Shown: positions 33,754 to 41,968, numbered from the stretch's first letter. The stretch: 64,000 bases of DNA from Flavobacteriales bacterium (GCA_017795025.1 CP051243.1:1426001-1490000); one strand, 5' to 3'. A program made the numbers and translations. Notes: generated by a model from the sequence alone, not told the origin.

Positions 33754-34223
33754 TAAAGTTGGGGTATTTGTTTTCACATGCCTCTTACCCTAACTCCACA
33801 TTTGATAGGAGAGGAGCTTCGGGTGACATTTTACCCTCTGATTTAAGATATCTTAGCACTAGTTATGGAGCAATTAATTTTGGTCTTTCATATGGTTATT
33901 GACTGAGATTTAGAAAAGGTTATCTAATACCAAGTGTATCATTAGGTGTTGGGTTTGTTGAAAGAATGAAGGTCAGGTATCAGGCTATAAGCAATGGAGG
34001 TTTTTTTGAATCTAATAATACGGCTGCTCCCTCCACACTAACTAGGAATCCCTTAATATTTGACTTAGCCTGCTACTATCAATCGAAACGACGACGTTCG
34101 GGAAAAGGGTTGATGGTTAATTATAAAGTGGGCCCTTATTTAGGAGTGATTTCAAATGGTGAGTTTGATAAGATTTTCTTTTTGAATGGGGGAGTATCTT
34201 TTCAGTTTCCCTTTTCATTTTAG
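33754..34223 (+). pseudogene. Remnant of outer membrane beta-barrel-like gene
   Basis: Reading plus-strand frame back from the stop at 34221-34223, open sequence extends to the edge of duplicated unit A, interrupted by one TGA (33900-33902). The translation (YLFSHASYPNSTFDRRGASG, then DLRYLSTSYGAINFGLSYGY, TGA, LRFRKGYLIPSVSLGVGF and ending GGVSFQFPFSF) has the alternating aromatic pattern and terminal phenylalanine of outer membrane beta-barrels. The 5' half is missing, cut exactly where unit A begins. An ATG at 33966 gives an 85-residue ORF but it is most likely only the tail. Confidence 0.65.
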
Positions 34224-34292
34224 AATGGCAGTGGATTATTAGGCTAATCACTTAAAGACTGCAGTATTGATGATTAGCAGAATGCTAGTCAC

Positions 34293-35795
34293 CTATTTTT
34301 TTAGCAAAATTTTAGCGAGGGGTGAAGTGTTGGAGAGTGTGATAACGAAGTAGTAGAGCCCAGTCGGGAGGTCTTCCACAGGTAAGGAAGAAGTATTAGG
34401 ATACTTGAACTCTTTGATTAACTGTCCATTTGTAGTATAAATAGAAATGCCTTCTAGATTTGAAGGATCATCAAGGTCAATAAACACTTGGTTTTGAAAT
34501 GGATTAGGATAAAGGTTAATTGGATTCAGAAGTAAATCTAGAGATTTCACTTTCAAAGGGCTTATTCCATCTTTATTAAAGTTAACATAGCCGATGGCGG
34601 CACCAAACCCTCTTCTAGATGACCGGAAAGCCACGGTGGCCGTGGAATCTGGTCTTAGAACAAAGCTTGATTGGCCTCTACCTTGTGCTAGACCGCTTCT
34701 TGAATTGAACGCTCGTAAAAAGAATGCCTCTGTAGTATAAATCAGATCGCCCGCAGCATTATAAAACTGGAAACTATTACCACCTTGTAATTCAGGTCGA
34801 CCATTATGCATGCCGTCCCTAATGATATCCGAATCAATCATATAGGAACCGTCAAATGCACGTACAAGTCTTACTCCAGGTTCGGTCCAATTGCTATCCA
34901 CATCCTTAGTCGCCGGAATAATCAGGTCCTCACTAATAATGGTGTCCGAATCGAAATTAAACATACGAATGGAAGCATTCACAGTTGAATCTCCACTTTG
35001 ATGATTTAGGATGTAGGAGGTATATAAAGGTTGCTCAAAGCCTCTTTGCAAGCCTATGTGCCCGAAACGGGGGAATTCAAAGTCATCTGTTATACAAGCA
35101 CATGAATTTTCGTATTTAGCATGAACTAAATTAAAATCGCCATTCGGCTTTGGTACAAAACCCATGAAATATTGAATCGAATCATTTCCTGCGATTCTGG
35201 AAATTTCAAACACTGAATCGCGCTGACCAAAAGAACCAATCAAATTGCTCATCGAATCGGCGCTAAAGGTTTTTAAAACCGCCCCAGTATTCTTGTCTAG
35301 AAAAACATAGTCTCCATTAGTGCTGGATCGACAAAAAATGTCTGAGTAAGTGCCCGCATAGTCACTAACGCAGTCCATCAAGCTCAAGTCTTCCTTGGAC
35401 CACTGCACATTTTTCGTTTTTAAATTCACGCATTCGATAATCTCCTTCTGCTGCCCCCTAGTATAAAAAGTGTGAATCGCAAGATGGTCCAAAGTGAAAA
35501 GGAATTGGGCATCAATATCACGATCCTTGTTTTCGATAGTTGGTGTTAAGTAATAATCCAGAAGTTGTCCATCCTTCCCATGTATCACCACATAATCCTT
35601 CACTGTGCTGGCCGCCCCGTACTCGTAATTTACCATGGCATAAATGGAATCCTGATTAACTTTAAATCCGATAAAGCCAATTCGATCAATCAGACTTGGG
35701 GTATTGGGGATATCGGGAAGAATTGTATACCAGCCTTGGGCAAAAAGCCCAAAGCTGGATAATGAGAATATCATTATTAAGGAGACTAACCTCAT
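34293..35795 (-). CDS. T9SS type A sorting-domain surface protein
   Basis: 500-residue exported protein with a signal peptide (to about residue 19, LFAQG) and a C-terminal type A T9SS sorting domain (about 420-500: LYPNPFQNQVFIDL, ISIYTTNGQLIKEF, LPTGLYYFVITL). The central 400 residues contain repeated blades of beta sequence (for example DGQLLDYYLT, NTGAVLKTFS) suggesting a beta-propeller. Substrate unknown. Overlaps the upstream 940-residue gene by 4 nt (ATGA), so the two are cotranscribed. By eye its DNA is AT-richer than the core genes. Confidence 0.85.
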   Translation of the reverse strand: MRLVSLIMIFSLSSFGLFAQGWYTILPDIPNTPSLIDRIGFIGFKVNQDSIYAMVNYEYGAASTVKDYVVIHGKDGQLLDYYLTPTIENKDRDIDAQFLFTLDHLAIHTFYTRGQQKEIIECVNLKTKNVQWSKEDLSLMDCVSDYAGTYSDIFCRSSTNGDYVFLDKNTGAVLKTFSADSMSNLIGSFGQRDSVFEISRIAGNDSIQYFMGFVPKPNGDFNLVHAKYENSCACITDDFEFPRFGHIGLQRGFEQPLYTSYILNHQSGDSTVNASIRMFNFDSDTIISEDLIIPATKDVDSNWTEPGVRLVRAFDGSYMIDSDIIRDGMHNGRPELQGGNSFQFYNAAGDLIYTTEAFFLRAFNSRSGLAQGRGQSSFVLRPDSTATVAFRSSRRGFGAAIGYVNFNKDGISPLKVKSLDLLLNPINLYPNPFQNQVFIDLDDPSNLEGISIYTTNGQLIKEFKYPNTSSLPVEDLPTGLYYFVITLSNTSPLAKILLKK

Positions 35796-38614
35796 GATTT
35801 GATTAGTTTAGAAGCTTGTTCATTAACCTTGACAATATAAGTGCCTGATGATAAGTGCCCTATATTGATATTGACTTGATTTGTGTTCGCCTTCTTAGTA
35901 TATACAATTCTTCCATTTAAATCAAATACAGTGATTGTAGGATGTTCACCTTTGTTAAAGAGCTCACTAAAATTCACCTGGAAGCTTTCAGACGCAGGAT
36001 TGGGGAAAATCGAAAACTGATTTTGATTGCTTTCAACTTCTAGACCGATAATATGTGATCCGGTTCCGTTGCAATTGGACAATCCAAAATTAGTGAAAGT
36101 AGATTGGTGATTTACTTGATTATCCTCTAAACAATTCAGGATGTACCAACCAAATCCTTTTATCTCGGTGTTGGTAAAACATGTTGGGCAGTTTGGTCTT
36201 GAAGATCCCCAAAGAGCCCCATAGGTACTCCACATCTGATCAGTGAATTGACCTTCTGCATAGGCAGGGGTATGAGTGCCTCCAAGCCAATTTCCAAAAA
36301 AGCCTTGATCATAATAGCAACCGTTTGTCATTTCAGCGCTGAATAGGGGAATCAGATTTAATACCTCACCAGAGACTGTGGCCAGTGAACTGTAATTTTT
36401 TGCAAATTCATTAGTGTCTCCTAAATTATATGAAATTACTGGACCAGTGCCAGGATTGAAGTAATTAGCAAGTAAAACGGCGTCTAAATCAGCTTCAGAT
36501 GTTTTTAAAAGTTTCTCAGCCATATTATCCCGAAATTGTGGTTCAGGAATTGTTGTACCAGCGGAAGCAGTGCTGATACTCTCATTGTAGCTGGAATAAA
36601 ATGTTGTAACTGCAGGTGTATTTGAGGTGAGATAGTAGATGTAGTCCATTGTGGCCTTAAGATTGGCGTTCCTGTTTCTTTCCGCTTTAAGCTGTTTTAA
36701 ATACGTTATCCTTGTTTCCCATAATTTGAAATTATATGCTGAAACTAATTCTTGTTTTATAGCATTGGATAGCGTCACAGTCTGAGGTGGATTAACAACC
36801 TCTGAATAAAAATAATTCCCAATATTGGGGTCGAACGTCGGGAAACCAGGGTATAGGGCCTGTACCCTTGGTGAATTTCGAAATGCATTTTCTACAGCCA
36901 CTGACTCAAGGAGATGTTCTCGGCCTGGTAAATTCCAAATTTCCCATTCCAAAACGGCCATTGTGATTTTCCCAGCATGATGAGCATTAAAATTGGTTAA
37001 TCCATTAAAGACATTATTAATGGACCCAATGGCATTTGTGACAAAATCTTGATTCCCCCCTATTGCTATTCCAAACACAATACCATTAGGGTCTTTATGA
37101 GCTTCTAGTAACATATGTACCAAGTGGTTCATTGCCTCTAAGACTGGCTTATCTGCATGAGGATAACTGGCTATTGATGCTTGATCGTATTTGTGATAAC
37201 CTGTTTGAGCCCATTGATTAAACAGTCTGTCCACTTCATATAGAATTACATAATCTATGTTGTATTTATGGGCCATGTCGATGATGGCGGTCTTATTTGT
37301 TAAGAGACTTTTTGTCCCAATTAGATTCCCTTTATCAGCCACGCTAGTTGAAAAATTGAATAACCCATCCACATATGCAACCCTTGGGTAGTCACAGTTT
37401 GCACCGGTTGGTCCTTGTGGGTGAGACAATGTACCGCTAATACTAGCATTCCCAAAACGTTCCTCAAAACCTAAAGTCATTCCAGGAAAATAAACCTTCG
37501 GATCTGTTTTTAGGATTCTCATATGATGTGAGGTTTCATCATTTTCGCTACCCATTGTTTCAGTTAATGTAACCGTAGTGGCAGTTGAGTTTAGATGAAT
37601 AATGTAATTATCCCATCCGCCTTCACCTTGATTATTTGTAATTCCGCCAGCTACAAAACCGTCTGCCGATTCACCGATATCATAAAGAAGTTCCGTTCCT
37701 GAAATTCCATGCCTTTTAGATGAAGCGATGGAAAGGTTAGAATCGATTTTCACGACAAACGCATCAGTGTCTCCTTGAGTTATGGAGTACCCAGCTGCAA
37801 AAACATCCTTGCTGTCAGTGTATGTAAATCCGAAGAGATATTTGTTCTCTAATGAAGTATGTGCGCTTGCAGAAAGATTGGTGGCATTATACATATCAAA
37901 ACGCAGTGAGATTGGAATAATGTCAGTAACGTCATTACAAATTGTATAATAGTACCCATTTTCATATTCTATGATTTCATAGGAGGTTGTTCCTTCTTCA
38001 GATTGCCCATAATAGGCATTAGATCGGAGTAGTTGATTTCCAGCAGCAGACAGTTTAATAACCATCGAGGCAGGCAAGCCACTCCCATCTAAAATATTAG
38101 CTAGGACTGCAACATTGCCATCAGAGTCAATGATGATATCCTTTGGAGCAATTCCACCTTCTTCAATACCTGTTTTATATGTCCATTGTATAACACCGTC
38201 TTCATCTAGACCTAATACTATTAGGGTATCGTTAACAGAGACGTTTTCATCCATTGTAGACTCCTGTGTTTGCCTTATAGCCAGATAAATGAACTCACCA
38301 TCAGTGGCTGCACCTTCGCCAATTTCGGCGTAGTCAATTTGACCATAGGATTGATGAAGTAGTTCTTCTGCACGGTTTGATATAAACCAAAGGGATGCAT
38401 CGATTGAGGTTGTCTCCTCTTCAAATTCAAGTTCAATCCATCCAGCCATTAGATGGTTGTTATTAAAGTCGATAATATCCCTGCCTTCTTCTAGTAATGT
38501 AGATCCATAGACCTGTTCAACAAACTGGCCTTTTTCAATTGCAAATAAGTCTTGAGCAAAAATGTTAGAAAACGACAATAGCATTGCTACTGTAGCGAAA
38601 CAGATAGATTTCAT
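35792..38614 (-). CDS. Large T9SS type A sorting-domain surface protein
   Basis: 940 residues from ATG 38614 (signal peptide to about residue 20, IFAQD); an upstream frame extension lacks any export signal at its start. The N-terminal 350 residues look like a beta-propeller (repeated GEFIYLAIRQ, DAFVVKIDSNLSI, VAGGITNNQGEG), the centre (about 400-800) is an alpha/beta region of unknown type (for example NIDYVILYEVDRLFNQWAQT, GIVFGIAIGG, ITMAVLEWEIWNLPGREH), and the C-terminus is a T9SS sorting domain (FSIFPNPASESFQVNF). The centre could be a TIM-barrel-like hydrolase but I see no catalytic signature. Operon with the following 500-residue T9SS protein. Confidence 0.82.
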   Translation of the reverse strand: MKSICFATVAMLLSFSNIFAQDLFAIEKGQFVEQVYGSTLLEEGRDIIDFNNNHLMAGWIELEFEEETTSIDASLWFISNRAEELLHQSYGQIDYAEIGEGAATDGEFIYLAIRQTQESTMDENVSVNDTLIVLGLDEDGVIQWTYKTGIEEGGIAPKDIIIDSDGNVAVLANILDGSGLPASMVIKLSAAGNQLLRSNAYYGQSEEGTTSYEIIEYENGYYYTICNDVTDIIPISLRFDMYNATNLSASAHTSLENKYLFGFTYTDSKDVFAAGYSITQGDTDAFVVKIDSNLSIASSKRHGISGTELLYDIGESADGFVAGGITNNQGEGGWDNYIIHLNSTATTVTLTETMGSENDETSHHMRILKTDPKVYFPGMTLGFEERFGNASISGTLSHPQGPTGANCDYPRVAYVDGLFNFSTSVADKGNLIGTKSLLTNKTAIIDMAHKYNIDYVILYEVDRLFNQWAQTGYHKYDQASIASYPHADKPVLEAMNHLVHMLLEAHKDPNGIVFGIAIGGNQDFVTNAIGSINNVFNGLTNFNAHHAGKITMAVLEWEIWNLPGREHLLESVAVENAFRNSPRVQALYPGFPTFDPNIGNYFYSEVVNPPQTVTLSNAIKQELVSAYNFKLWETRITYLKQLKAERNRNANLKATMDYIYYLTSNTPAVTTFYSSYNESISTASAGTTIPEPQFRDNMAEKLLKTSEADLDAVLLANYFNPGTGPVISYNLGDTNEFAKNYSSLATVSGEVLNLIPLFSAEMTNGCYYDQGFFGNWLGGTHTPAYAEGQFTDQMWSTYGALWGSSRPNCPTCFTNTEIKGFGWYILNCLEDNQVNHQSTFTNFGLSNCNGTGSHIIGLEVESNQNQFSIFPNPASESFQVNFSELFNKGEHPTITVFDLNGRIVYTKKANTNQVNINIGHLSSGTYIVKVNEQASKLIKS

Positions 38615-38745
38615 TTGGTTGCGAATTAGATTAAGTAAGATTTCCAAGTTATGAAAATTATTGAACTTCAAGTTTTGTAAAGTCCTAACATTGGTGCTCG
38701 ATTCCAATATTACCCCAATCTACTATTATATGCCAAAGTCTTGTT

Positions 38746-38809
38746 CGGCGGCTTGACTTACCTGCCAGAGCCTCGTGCGGCGGCAAGGCTTACCTGCTAG
38801 AGCCTCGTC
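38746..38809. repeat. Two 32-bp tandem repeats
   Basis: Units 38746-38777 and 38778-38809, sharing CGGCGGC, CTTACCTGC and AGAGCCTCGT, followed by a partial third start (CGACGCC). They lie between the large T9SS gene and the toxin-antitoxin operon, upstream of the former. Flanking 38615-38745 and 38810-38886 hold nothing else I can support. Confidence 0.65.
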
Positions 38810-38886
38810 CGACGCCAGAACTTTGCATAGAAGCAAATACAAAACAACTTTTTCGTGCATCAAACATCGAAAAAGAAAACAGCAAA

Positions 38887-39192
38887 CTACTTTCTCATTT
38901 TACTCGGATGCCGTCGTGTATCAAAAATTTGCAGCAAACGAATTTCCTCTTTGCTCTGTACTTTATAAATAATCTTATAATTCCTTACCACCATCCTACG
39001 AAAGGGTTCACCTAAATATTCATCGACTTGATACTGTTCGGTATGGACTATCGACTTGCTGTGACCTACTATCTCTCGCACTACCCTGATGGCTGTTTGG
39101 CTTGATTCTGTATAATCCTTGAGCTGCTGGTAAATAATTTTTAGATCTTCTTTTGCCGCATCGGACCAAACTATCTTTACTTTTTGGTCCAA
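38887..39192 (-). CDS. RelE/ParE family toxin
   Basis: 101-residue protein with the RelE/ParE fold: N-terminal VKIVWSDAAKEDLKIIYQQLKDYT, central EPFRRMVVRNYKIIYKV (strand with the conserved R and Y) and C-terminal IRLLQIFDTRRHPSKM. ParE members poison gyrase and RelE members cut ribosome-bound mRNA; the sequence does not distinguish with certainty, but the DTRRHP ending is frequent in ParE-like toxins. It lies 4 nt downstream of its antitoxin gene. Confidence 0.88.
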   Translation of the reverse strand: MDQKVKIVWSDAAKEDLKIIYQQLKDYTESSQTAIRVVREIVGHSKSIVHTEQYQVDEYLGEPFRRMVVRNYKIIYKVQSKEEIRLLQIFDTRRHPSKMRK

Positions 39193-39196
39193 TGGA

Positions 39197-39448
39197 TTAC
39201 CAGTTTTCTATCTCCTTTTCTAAGTCTTCGGTGGTGGTAAAAGCCCCCTCGTCGATAGCGCGATCGGCGGCTTTAATTCGTTTCAGGTATTCCTCCTTGC
39301 TCAAAGGCTCTCCTTTAACAGAATAGGCTACAACGGATTCTTCCGTATTAGTATAACTTTCAAAAACCGCAGTCATGATTCGAAGCACCCGCTCATCTGC
39401 TTTGTTAATGTATTGATGTAATTTTTCCCTTAATTCCAAACTTCCCAT
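39197..39448 (-). CDS. Type II antitoxin of the RelE/ParE pair
   Basis: 83-residue partner of the toxin. N-terminal helical segment (LELREKLHQYINKADERVLRIMTAVF), then the strand with VAYSVKGEPLSKEEYLKRI, and an acidic tail (TTTEDLEKEIENW) typical of the toxin-binding part. This architecture is common in Bacteroidota antitoxins paired with RelE/ParE toxins. It is first in the operon and probably autoregulates; no operator palindrome was identified in the short upstream region. Confidence 0.87.
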   Translation of the reverse strand: MGSLELREKLHQYINKADERVLRIMTAVFESYTNTEESVVAYSVKGEPLSKEEYLKRIKAADRAIDEGAFTTTEDLEKEIENW

Positions 39449-39620
39449 AAATCCAAATATTAGCCTTCTTTCAAAGGTAAGGCATTTGTAATTCTTGCAG
39501 TCATGGGGGTAGAGCCTAAGGCAGTAGTGAGATATAAGACTTGAGACCGGTCGCGGGGCTCCCTTTTAGACTATATCATTCTTTAGTACTACCATTTTTT
39601 TTCAATGCATAATCGTCTGT

Positions 39621-39692
39621 TGCGGAGCCAATCCCCTTCGCGGGGCGAAGGGGTGGATTCCGACGTAGGTCGGAAGACGGGATAGTTTTAAC
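39621..39692. repeat. Small hairpin repeat (copy 3, intact)
   Basis: Best-preserved copy in the duplicated units: CCCCTTCG (39633-39640), loop CGGGG, CGAAGGGG (39646-39653); TTCCGAC (39658-39664), loop GTAG, GTCGGAA (39669-39675); then ACGGGATAGTTTTAACT. The first base pair of the second stem is T-A here and C-G in the copy at 49046-49063, so the pairing is kept. Confidence 0.75.
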
Positions 39693-39783
39693 TTGTCTGA
39701 TCCGAAAAGCAAGTTGTTCTTTCGAATTTGGTGACCTGATTTCTGACTGCTCAACAACTCTTTCCTTTCATTTTTTCTTGATA

Positions 39784-39895
39784 AACCGAGAGCTTTGCTC
39801 GAGCTCACGAATTCAATTAAAAATAGATAGGGCGTTCGTAACCGAGGGCTCTGCTCGAGCTCACGAACTCAATTGAAAATAGATAAGGCGTTCGT
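39784..39895. repeat. Two tandem 56-bp hairpin units in copy B
   Basis: Units 39784-39839 and 39840-39895. Arms are ACGAAT (39807-39812)/GTTCGT (39834-39839), which pairs with one T-G wobble, and ACGAAC (39863-39868)/GTTCGT (39890-39895), perfect. Both contain GCTCGAGC. The second unit has GAGGGCTCTG where others have GAGAGCTTTG. Confidence 0.8.
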
Positions 39896-39963
39896 AAAAA
39901 CGAAACATCCGCCGCCGCTAGAGCTATGGCGGACCGGAAAATCAATTGAGCTGGAAGGCAATT

Positions 39964-40019
39964 ACTCTAAGGCTTGACGCCTTAGAGTACCACAGAATCT
40001 CAGGCCAGACCAGCCTGAG
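39964..40019. other. Paired strong hairpins in copy B
   Basis: ACTCTAAGGC (39964-39973)/GCCTTAGAGT (39979-39988), and CTCAGGC (39999-40005)/GCCTGAG (40013-40019). Identical to the pair in copy A although surrounding bases differ. Confidence 0.75.
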
Positions 40020-40564
40020 GAAATACCTGAATTAAATTCTTTTATCTCGACCCATTAAGAGTTAGGTTCTAGAAACTGCCTTTCGATCTGTTATTGCTGC
40101 CCAGCTCAAGGGGCTTCCGAACTTCACATTCCGGCTTAGTAAAAATTTCCCCATAGTTTTCTCACTAAAACATTGTTCCTGATTCCAAAACTCACCTATG
40201 GAAGTATTCGGGCTTTCCCCAGTGATCGTGAGGACCTGAGCGCAATTGCGTCCGCCTCGGGCGGAAGAAGCATGGAGCGATTAGGGCCGAACAGTTTTGC
40301 CGATTGAAGTGAGGCAAAAATCACCTAGGGAAAGGCCTAGCCTTTTTGGATACTTTTTTGGCAATGAAAAAAGTATCGTAAAAACTTAGCTAGTCGTCTA
40401 CTTCCATTTTTTCGTCTACCCTTCCTAGGCCGTATACCCCCTCACATAATATAAGGTTGAAAAGATTGATTTCTAATTTCTAGTGCCTCTATTGTGTATC
40501 GTCCAAATACCAGTCAACCAATCTACTAATACTCCGAACTGCCAATGGCTTTAAAATTTTCAAA

Positions 40565-41044
40565 TCAATCCAGCACATTCCCTTCTCCATCCTTTAGCCT
40601 AAACTTCGTCATATCTTCAAAGCTGGGAATGAAATTAGAATCAAGATCATAAATGCCAGCTGGTTTGATATACATAAAGACTCCTAGATAATTTTTTGGA
40701 ACCTCATGCGGGTGAACAAGTTTCGAAATCTCACTTATCACGCCCGTTTCTTTGGATATTTTAAATCTGGAACCATCACAATCAACCACAATATAGAAGG
40801 TGCTTTCTTCAAACAAATAACTTCTGCATTCACCTAAGCTATTTCTTAAAGAGACCTTATCGATAATTGCATTTGCCGAGTCTTTAGTACATAGTACCCT
40901 ATTATGGGATTCCCATTGCCAAAAAGAATGACTCGGCATTAATTCTATTTTATTCAGCGAAGAGCTTTCTGTAAAGTTGCAGCATGTGATTACACATAAA
41001 ATGATGAGAATAATTTTTATCGGGATTAACTTCTTTAGTATCAT
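40565..41044 (-). CDS. Unrecognised lipoprotein, copy B
   Basis: 159 residues, almost identical to the product of 33090-33569. Visible differences include ITCC for ITSC just before the lipobox cysteine, P for T near residue 36, E for D in LFEESTFY, and KNYLG for NNFLG; none breaks the frame. The additional cysteine next to the lipobox leaves the acylation site unclear but still plausible. Located 154 nt from the boundary of unit B, as in copy A. Confidence 0.75.
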   Translation of the reverse strand: MILKKLIPIKIILIILCVITCCNFTESSSLNKIELMPSHSFWQWESHNRVLCTKDSANAIIDKVSLRNSLGECRSYLFEESTFYIVVDCDGSRFKISKETGVISEISKLVHPHEVPKNYLGVFMYIKPAGIYDLDSNFIPSFEDMTKFRLKDGEGNVLD

Positions 41045-41197
41045 AAACTGGTTTTAGGTAAATCAGCGCTGCTCCTGGAGACCACTTCAACTTATCAATT
41101 CAGGTTCTTGTCACGTCCACTACCCTACACTCATCAAATTTTGTCGTGCCCGGCCTCTCTAACTTTTGTTTGACAAGGCAACTATAGAAAGTCTAAA

Positions 41198-41707
41198 TTA
41201 ACACTGTCCTAAAAATGGTAAGCCTTCAGTATGTCTAAAAAGAAAACCAGATACCACAAAAGTTGAATCCGTATCGAACTCAAGATCCCTGACTTCTGGC
41301 AAAGCTCCTTGAAACTCTAAATGCTTTCGCGTGTGCAGAGTGTCTAAGCTGTTATCAAAACGTGTAAATCGAACAAAAACCGAATCAGCCCTTATGTAGT
41401 CCGTTTGGGCATATAAAAAGCCGTTCCCAATTGACTTGAGACATTTAAAGCAAGAAGAGATTCTTAAAACAGAATCTGATGACTCGTAGTAGTCAAAGGA
41501 CCTATGAAAGATTTTATTCCCCAAGGTATCAAACAACCCGACCTGCAGCAGTCCTAAGGAGTCTCTATCCTCATCGGCAACAACAAAACCATCTTCCACA
41601 AATATGAAGGCCGGTCTATTCACGCCTCCAAAAGTTGAATCCGTTAGGCTGAATCTTTGGGCCTGTGCGGAAAGGGATAAAATACCTATGAAAAAGACTA
41701 ATCGCAT
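41198..41707 (-). pseudogene. T9SS-family surface protein truncated by unit B
   Basis: The 169-residue ORF has a signal peptide (MRLVFFIGILSLSAQAQ) very like that of the 500-residue T9SS protein at 34293-35795 and beta-propeller-like sequence (GLLQVGLFDTLGNKIFHRSF), then ends eleven residues after crossing into unit B (final residues GLPFLGQC are encoded by the repeat). The 3' two-thirds, including any sorting domain, is missing. The 5' end is intact with normal start, so the gene was cut by whatever placed unit B, or by a later rearrangement through it. Confidence 0.75.
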
Positions 41708-41752
41708 ATTTAAGTTTAAAAAAGGGGGCGTTGTACGCCCCCTTTAAAATTA

Positions 41753-41968
41753 TTATGGTTGTACGTTTAATTTCTGTTTAAATATAGTAGTCTGTTTACT
41801 AATAACCTCAACAATATAAGTGCCTGGCAACCACGATTCAACATTTAATTGAGCTGTATTTATGGAGGCATCAGGAATAAGCTTGTCATATACGATAGCA
41901 CCGGCGAGGTTTACTACTCTAATGGAAATTTCTTCTTCCCACAAGCCTTTGAAAAATAGCGCTCTTGC
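41753..41968 (-). pseudogene. T9SS sorting-domain remnant
   Basis: Minus-strand open frame of about 72 codons with no plausible start, beginning after a TAG at 41969-41971. It encodes most of a type A T9SS C-terminal domain (LFFKGLWEEEISIRVVNLAG, then AQLNVESWLPGTYIVEVISK, ending KQKLNVQP). This is the tail of a larger surface protein whose body has been lost. It sits 45 nt upstream of the truncated gene at 41198-41707 on the same strand, resembling the tandem T9SS pair at 34293-38614 in degraded form. Confidence 0.7.

Larger units (their letters stand above)
39540..41228. repeat. Duplicated unit, copy B (about 1.69 kb)
   Basis: Direct copy of 31903-33753, differing by scattered substitutions and lacking three segments present in A. 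Same order: hairpin repeat, tandem 56-bp units, paired hairpins, about 540 nt noncoding, lipoprotein gene on the minus strand, sharp right boundary at GTAAGCCTTCA. On the right it runs into a different gene than copy A does, truncating that gene's 3' end. No transposase or integrase was seen in or near either copy. The stretch 39449-40564 contains no protein-coding gene I can support. Confidence 0.9.

Noticed and set aside
27640-34223. TGA reassigned to tryptophan
   Set aside because: Genes here such as tatC, lptB's neighbour bshA and the DUF805 gene end normally at TGA, and tryptophan elsewhere is TGG. Isolated nonsense mutations fit better.
34293-38614. Assigning a glycosidase or protease activity to the large T9SS proteins
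   Set aside because: No catalytic signature could be pointed to; only propeller-like repeats and sorting domains are supportable.
32147-39895. CRISPR array from the tandem 56-bp units
   Set aside because: Only two units per site, no spacers between them, no cas genes; sequence between stems is itself conserved.
31903-41228. Integron cassettes with attC sites
   Set aside because: Inverted repeats do not match the GTTRRRY/RYYYAAC core pairs, no integrase is present, and copies are not adjacent.
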